Source: Nitrosopumilus sp. BACL13 MAG-121220-bin23 (GTDB lineage Archaea > Thermoproteota > Nitrososphaeria > Nitrososphaerales > Nitrosopumilaceae). Taken from it: a DNA stretch of 16,791 bases. The stretch covers positions 1 through 16,791 of the forward strand of contig LIAL01000017.1 of NCBI GenBank assembly GCA_001437625.1, in the 5' to 3' direction. The notes beneath the pieces are model-generated. The model searched no databases. It was not told the DNA's origin and saw only the letters and a list, made by a program, of their open reading frames with translations. Below, in pieces: positions 13,301 through 16,791 of the stretch; the first letter of the stretch is position 1; each line of letters begins with the position of its first letter. Position numbers and translations under genes: made by a program.

Positions 13301-15241
13301 ATGCAAAAAAAACAACCTCCGAAAGAATTACCTCCTAGTAGCCAGAATATTATGGCAACCATACTGCAAAGTATGCCCAAAGAAGCAAGTATTACAAAAA
13401 TAGAATATGAAGGACCAAGAATTGCACTTTATACAAATTCTCCTAGATATCTCTTAGAAAATAATGAAACAATTTTAAATCTTGTAAATATAATTAAAAA
13501 ACGTATTGTAATTAGAACTGATGAATCTATTAGAAAACCTGAAGATGAGTGCAGAAAAATTATTACAGAATTTGTTCCAAAAGAAGCAAATCTACAAGGA
13601 ACTTTATTCGATGCATCCACTGGTGAAGTTTCTATTGAAGCAAAAAGACCTTGGTTACTACAAAGAGATGCAAAAGAATTCAATCATGTTGATCTTACTG
13701 AAAAAATAGGTTGGAGATTACGAATTCGAAAAGCTACTACTATCCCATCACGTACTATTCAAACAATTAATGCAACTCTAAAACAATCTTCTGCTGAAAG
13801 AAGTAAACAAATGAAACAAGTAGGTGATGATATTTTCAGATCTAGAATATCTCAAAGAACTGAAGTGACTCTTCATACTCTTGGTGGCTTTGGTCAAGTG
13901 GGTAGATCTTCAATGTTATTATCTACACCAGAAAGTAAAATTTTAATTGATTGTGGAATTAATCCTGGTGCTCGTTCCCCAATGGATGCATATCCTAGAC
14001 TTGATTCATTAGATATTACATTAGATGAGCTTGATGCTGTAGTTATTGGACATGCTCATTTAGATCATACTGGATTCTTACCCGCATTATGCAAATATGG
14101 CTACAAAGGTCCAATTTATTGCAGTGAGCCAACATTACCTATGATGAATTTAATTCAATTAGATGCAATTAAAGTCGCAGCTGCTCAAGGTAGAACTCCA
14201 ATTTATGCTGAACGAGATGTAAAACAAGTAATGAGACAAACAATTACTTTGCCATATGGAACTGTGACTGATATTTCTCCTGATATTAAATTGGTTCTTG
14301 CTAATGCCGGACACATTCTTGGTTCCGCATTATGTCATTTTCATATCGGTAATGGTGATCATAATTTTGTTTATTCCGGTGATATTAAATTTGGAAAAAG
14401 TATTTTATTTGAAGCTGCTAGTGCAAATTTCCCAAGAGTAGAAACATTATTGATTGAAAGTACTTATGGTCTTAATGAAGATATTCAGCCAACTAGACAA
14501 CAGGTAGAATCTTCTTTTATCAATGCAGTAAACAATACTTTAGCAGACGGAGGAAAAGTTTTGATACCTATTCCCGCAGTTGGACGTGCACAAGAAATTA
14601 TGATGGTAATTGATCATTACATGAAATCTGGTGAAATGGTTGAAGCTCCAGTTTTTACTGAAGGAATGATTTCTGAAGCATCAGCTATTCATGAATCCTA
14701 CCCTGAATACCTTGCAAGAGAATTAAAACAGAAAATTTTAGAAACTGATGATAACCCATTTGATTCTGAATACTTTACAAATATTGAACATGCAGATGCT
14801 AGAGAAGAACCAATGAGAGAAAATTCACCATGTATTATTTTAGCAACATCTGGAATGTTAGAAGGCGGTCCTGTTCTAGAATATTTTAAAAATATTGCTC
14901 CAGATAAAAAAAATAAAGTATTGTTTGTTTCTTATCAAGTAAATGGAACTATGGGAAGAAGAGTTCTTGATGGTTCTAAACAAGTTTCTATGTTGGGAAA
15001 AGAAGGTAAAATTGAAGTTGTTGCTATTAACTCTAGTGTTGAAAGATTAGATGGATTTAGTGGACATAGTGATTATAACCAATTAATGTCATTTGTACAA
15101 AGATTAAGACCAAAACTTCGTCGTGTTTTAGTTAACCACGGAGAACGTTCAAAATCTGAAAACCTTGCTATGAATATTAGAAGAACATACAAACTTGCAG
15201 CTCATTACCCTCAAGTTCAAGAAGCAATAAAATTATTTTAA
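13301..15241 (+). CDS. Archaeal CPSF1 ribonuclease (KH, metallo-beta-lactamase, beta-CASP)
   Basis: This 646-residue protein has tandem KH-like domains (about 20-140), a metallo-beta-lactamase core with HAHLDHTG (251-258), AGHILGSA (336-343), YSGD (358-361) and ESTYG (386-390), and a beta-CASP part ending with SGHSDY and LVNHGE, whose histidines complete the two-zinc site. aCPSF1 (FttA) is the archaeal endonuclease/exonuclease that cuts U-rich transcript ends and terminates transcription. I chose ATG 13301, preceded by GTGAT complementary to the 16S end. ATG 13262 would overlap psmB by 32 bases and TTG 13283 by 11. The last 9 bases overlap the convergent sepF. Confidence 0.94.
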   Translation: MQKKQPPKELPPSSQNIMATILQSMPKEASITKIEYEGPRIALYTNSPRYLLENNETILNLVNIIKKRIVIRTDESIRKPEDECRKIITEFVPKEANLQGTLFDASTGEVSIEAKRPWLLQRDAKEFNHVDLTEKIGWRLRIRKATTIPSRTIQTINATLKQSSAERSKQMKQVGDDIFRSRISQRTEVTLHTLGGFGQVGRSSMLLSTPESKILIDCGINPGARSPMDAYPRLDSLDITLDELDAVVIGHAHLDHTGFLPALCKYGYKGPIYCSEPTLPMMNLIQLDAIKVAAAQGRTPIYAERDVKQVMRQTITLPYGTVTDISPDIKLVLANAGHILGSALCHFHIGNGDHNFVYSGDIKFGKSILFEAASANFPRVETLLIESTYGLNEDIQPTRQQVESSFINAVNNTLADGGKVLIPIPAVGRAQEIMMVIDHYMKSGEMVEAPVFTEGMISEASAIHESYPEYLARELKQKILETDDNPFDSEYFTNIEHADAREEPMRENSPCIILATSGMLEGGPVLEYFKNIAPDKKNKVLFVSYQVNGTMGRRVLDGSKQVSMLGKEGKIEVVAINSSVERLDGFSGHSDYNQLMSFVQRLRPKLRRVLVNHGERSKSENLAMNIRRTYKLAAHYPQVQEAIKLF

Positions 15242-15511
15242 ATCGTATTCTGGTTTCCAGATCTTTATGCTAGATGGAGTAACAATGATTCTTTCTTCAC
15301 CTAATCTTGCAATATCTGCATCTGCTGTTTTAGCAATTGAATATAATTCTTCAACTACTTTACGCAATTGATTTACGTCCTTTTGTGCCAATGGAGTAAC
15401 TCTAAGAATTAAAATTATTCCTTTTTTAATATCTTCTTTAATAGAATGAACATCACTAGCATCTCTAATTGTAATTGCTTTTAGATATGTGGGATTTTCT
15501 TGCTTTTGCAT
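15233..15511 (-). CDS. sepF: SepF-like cell-division protein
   Basis: This 92-residue protein matches the SepF core: YLKAITIRDASDVHSIKEDI (9-28), KGIILILRVTPLAQKD (30-45), LRKVVEELYSIAKTADADIA (49-68) and RLGEERIIVTPSSIKIW (69-85). GD/AD-I-x-x-L followed by the paired end strands is typical of archaeal SepF. SepF anchors FtsZ to the membrane; the N-terminus here is short and hydrophilic (MQKQENPTYL), so the usual amphipathic membrane helix is not obvious. Start is ATG at 15509-15511, with a TATA-like stretch near 15549-15562. It overlaps the aCPSF1 end by 9 bases. FtsZ is not in the window. Confidence 0.85.
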   Translation of the reverse strand: MQKQENPTYLKAITIRDASDVHSIKEDIKKGIILILRVTPLAQKDVNQLRKVVEELYSIAKTADADIARLGEERIIVTPSSIKIWKPEYDLK

Positions 15512-15572
15512 TATGATTGAAAGAGATCTACTCCCTCAAAAACTCTTCTTTAATATTTTAATTTTTTTACGC

Positions 15573-16580
15573 CTACATTCTAAATTTAAGATAGGATTGC
15601 TCTTCTGCACATTCTACACTAATTTCATCTGTTGAATCTCCATTTTTAATAGAAATAATATTTTTTTCAGTTTTTGGTGCATCTGAATATCTTAGAGTTA
15701 CAGATGCACCAAAAACTACATGTAACTTTGCATTCTTACCACGTAAAATTGAAATTGGTCCTACGTAACCTTTAGCCTCAAGTAAAATATCTCCCGGTAA
15801 TGCTAATGCTTTAATCATTTCATTTTCATCTTTGTTTCTTCCTATGACAAATTTTGTTTCTTCATCTAATCTAAAGTGCCTTCCAATTTTTAACAAATCA
15901 ATTTCATTAATTGTTGGAGTTTCTACATGATCAAACAAATCTTTAGCTTTAACGCCAAATTGTGGTTCAGTTAACAAACAACCGCCACCTGCATTTGGTG
16001 GATTTTCAATACCATATTCTTTAGCCATTTGCATTTGAATTTTTCTTTGTCTTCCTTTAATCATTCCAAGATTTTCTCTTTTAATCAAACCACTTTTTTC
16101 AGCATCTGTTGGTGGTAATAATCCTGCAGACAATGGTCTAACTATTTTTCCAATTAAATTTGATTCTTTTTCAATAATATGTAACGATGGTGCATGTTGA
16201 CTCATTGGACGTTGACCCAGTACTTCGCCTGAAATAATAAATTCTGCACCAATTTCTTCCATGTGTTTTTTTGCAGCATCAAACATCATTGTTCTACAAT
16301 CAACACATGGATTAAATCCTGCACCAATTCCATGCTTTGGATGTTTTAACATCTCAATGTATTCGTCACCAAGATAAACTGTTTTTAAATTTACATTAAG
16401 ATCATCTGCTCTTTCTCTAATTTCAAAACCACATCCTCTACCACAATCAAAATCACAAAATGGAGTTTTAATTGCAACAGCAGAAACTTCGAATCCTTGC
16501 TTCTGCATCATTTTTACTGCGAGTTGACTATCTAAACCACCAGAAAGCAGTGCAACTACTTTCTTTTTTTGTTCTGCCAC
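15573..16580 (-). CDS. PP-loop ATP pyrophosphatase, tRNA-thiolation type (ThiI/MnmA-like)
   Basis: This 335-residue protein opens with the PP-loop LLSGGLDSQLA (11-21), which binds ATP and adenylates an RNA base or other substrate. Cysteines at 42, 46 and 50 (CDFDCGRGC), 92 and 95 (NPCVDC) and 201 (GGGCLL) suggest metal or iron-sulfur binding or a persulfide relay. SGEVLGQRPMSQH (117-129) is characteristic of a MnmA/ThiI-related group found in archaea and some bacteria. No THUMP or rhodanese domain is seen, so it is not classical ThiI. tRNA thiolation is the likely role, but the target base is unknown. The start is GTG at 16578-16580. Confidence 0.8.
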   Translation of the reverse strand: MAEQKKKVVALLSGGLDSQLAVKMMQKQGFEVSAVAIKTPFCDFDCGRGCGFEIRERADDLNVNLKTVYLGDEYIEMLKHPKHGIGAGFNPCVDCRTMMFDAAKKHMEEIGAEFIISGEVLGQRPMSQHAPSLHIIEKESNLIGKIVRPLSAGLLPPTDAEKSGLIKRENLGMIKGRQRKIQMQMAKEYGIENPPNAGGGCLLTEPQFGVKAKDLFDHVETPTINEIDLLKIGRHFRLDEETKFVIGRNKDENEMIKALALPGDILLEAKGYVGPISILRGKNAKLHVVFGASVTLRYSDAPKTEKNIISIKNGDSTDEISVECAEEQSYLKFRM

Positions 16581-16621
16581 ACTAGATTTTTTTAAATTCC
16601 TTATACAAACTTTACATCATA

Positions 16622-16630
16622 CATAAATTA
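16622..16630 (+). promoter_or_regulatory. TATA box of the Xaa-Pro peptidase-like gene
   Basis: CATAAATTA is centred about 25 bases before the ATG at 16651, consistent with a leaderless message. It lies in the 70-base gap shared with the divergent PP-loop gene. Confidence 0.4.
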
Positions 16631-16650
16631 AGAATACACAATATTTTGAT

Positions 16651-16791
16651 ATGAAGCAACGAAGAAAAAATCTTCTAAAACATGCTCAAAAGATTGATTG
16701 TGATACATTAGTTACATTTGAGCCTGAGAATTTATTTTACATGACTGGTTTTTGGGGTGAGGCTATTGGATTACTTGAAAAAAATGGAAAA
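16651..16791 (+). CDS. Xaa-Pro peptidase/creatinase family, N-terminal part (cut by window)
   Basis: From ATG 16651 the frame stays open for 47 codons to the window edge. It reads MKQRRKNLLKHAQKIDCDTL followed by VTFEPENLFYMTGFWGEAIG. The pattern P-E-N-x-x-Y-x-T-G-F is typical of the creatinase N-terminal domain that precedes the metal-binding pita-bread fold of Xaa-Pro dipeptidases and aminopeptidases. These cleave bonds next to proline in peptides, a step that could follow proteasome degradation. The metal ligands lie outside the window, so activity cannot be judged. Confidence 0.75.
   Translation, partial: MKQRRKNLLKHAQKIDCDTLVTFEPENLFYMTGFWGEAIGLLEKNGK

Noticed and set aside
15250..15260. 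Hairpin ctggtttccag after the aCPSF1 stop
   Set aside because: Four base pairs with three-base loop inside the sepF coding region; too short and no T run follows, so not called a terminator.
1..16791. Mobile elements, CRISPR arrays, prophage or defence systems
   Set aside because: No transposase, integrase, cas gene, regularly spaced repeat array or terminal inverted repeats were seen. The gene content is mostly housekeeping.

Overview
The window is AT-rich archaeal chromosome (about one third GC by eye) and most likely comes from an ammonia-oxidising archaeon of the Nitrosopumilus/Nitrosarchaeum type (Thaumarchaeota/Nitrososphaeria). Archaeal markers are sn-glycerol-1-phosphate dehydrogenase, an archaeal proteasome beta subunit followed by the archaeal CPSF1-type termination ribonuclease, archaeal NadM, and a tRNA with a bulge-helix-bulge type intron in its D-loop. 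A BluB-type enzyme, frequent TTG starts and TATA boxes about 25-30 bases before start codons (leaderless messages) also fit this group. The placement is inferred from gene content, not from a database search.

Layout. 1-1715 (minus): an exported LEA14-like protein, a PfkB-family sugar kinase and a dimeric dUTPase (cut by the window edge) form a probable operon. 1838-2708: an unrecognised protein with an HTH-like C-terminus and two very small cysteine-rich proteins. 2710-4155 (minus): a cytosolic cyclophilin whose stop codon is directly followed by the start of a membrane-anchored surface protein. 4380-5302: a small HTH protein, a two-helix membrane protein with a coiled-coil tail, and a third tiny cysteine-rich protein. 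5342-6905: an NADPH-dependent FMN reductase-like flavoprotein, an intron-containing tRNA-Arg(CCT), BluB and a tRNA-Val(GAC). 6913-7979: a second LEA14-like anchored protein, divergent from a CopD-like four-helix membrane protein. 7959-9537: RtcA and NadM, divergent. 9577-11518: a class V aminotransferase and an FKBP-type prolyl isomerase. 11520-15241: EgsA, divergent from psmB and aCPSF1. 15233-16580 (minus): SepF and a PP-loop thiolation-type enzyme. 16651 to the edge: the start of an Xaa-Pro peptidase-like gene.

What the genes do together. This is mainly core housekeeping: RNA ends and transcription termination (RtcA, aCPSF1, PP-loop enzyme, tRNAs), protein folding and turnover (cyclophilin, FKBP, proteasome beta, Xaa-Pro peptidase), cofactors (NAD via NadM, the lower ligand of B12 via BluB, flavin), membrane lipid (EgsA), division (SepF) and nucleotide-pool cleaning (dUTPase). 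I see no insertion sequence, prophage, CRISPR array or obvious island, and no clearly new multi-gene system. The points most worth a second look are the 19-base D-loop intron in tRNA-Arg, C instead of U at position 33 of tRNA-Val, changed active-site positions in this proteasome beta subunit, three tiny cysteine-rich proteins, and two LEA14-like membrane-anchored proteins.
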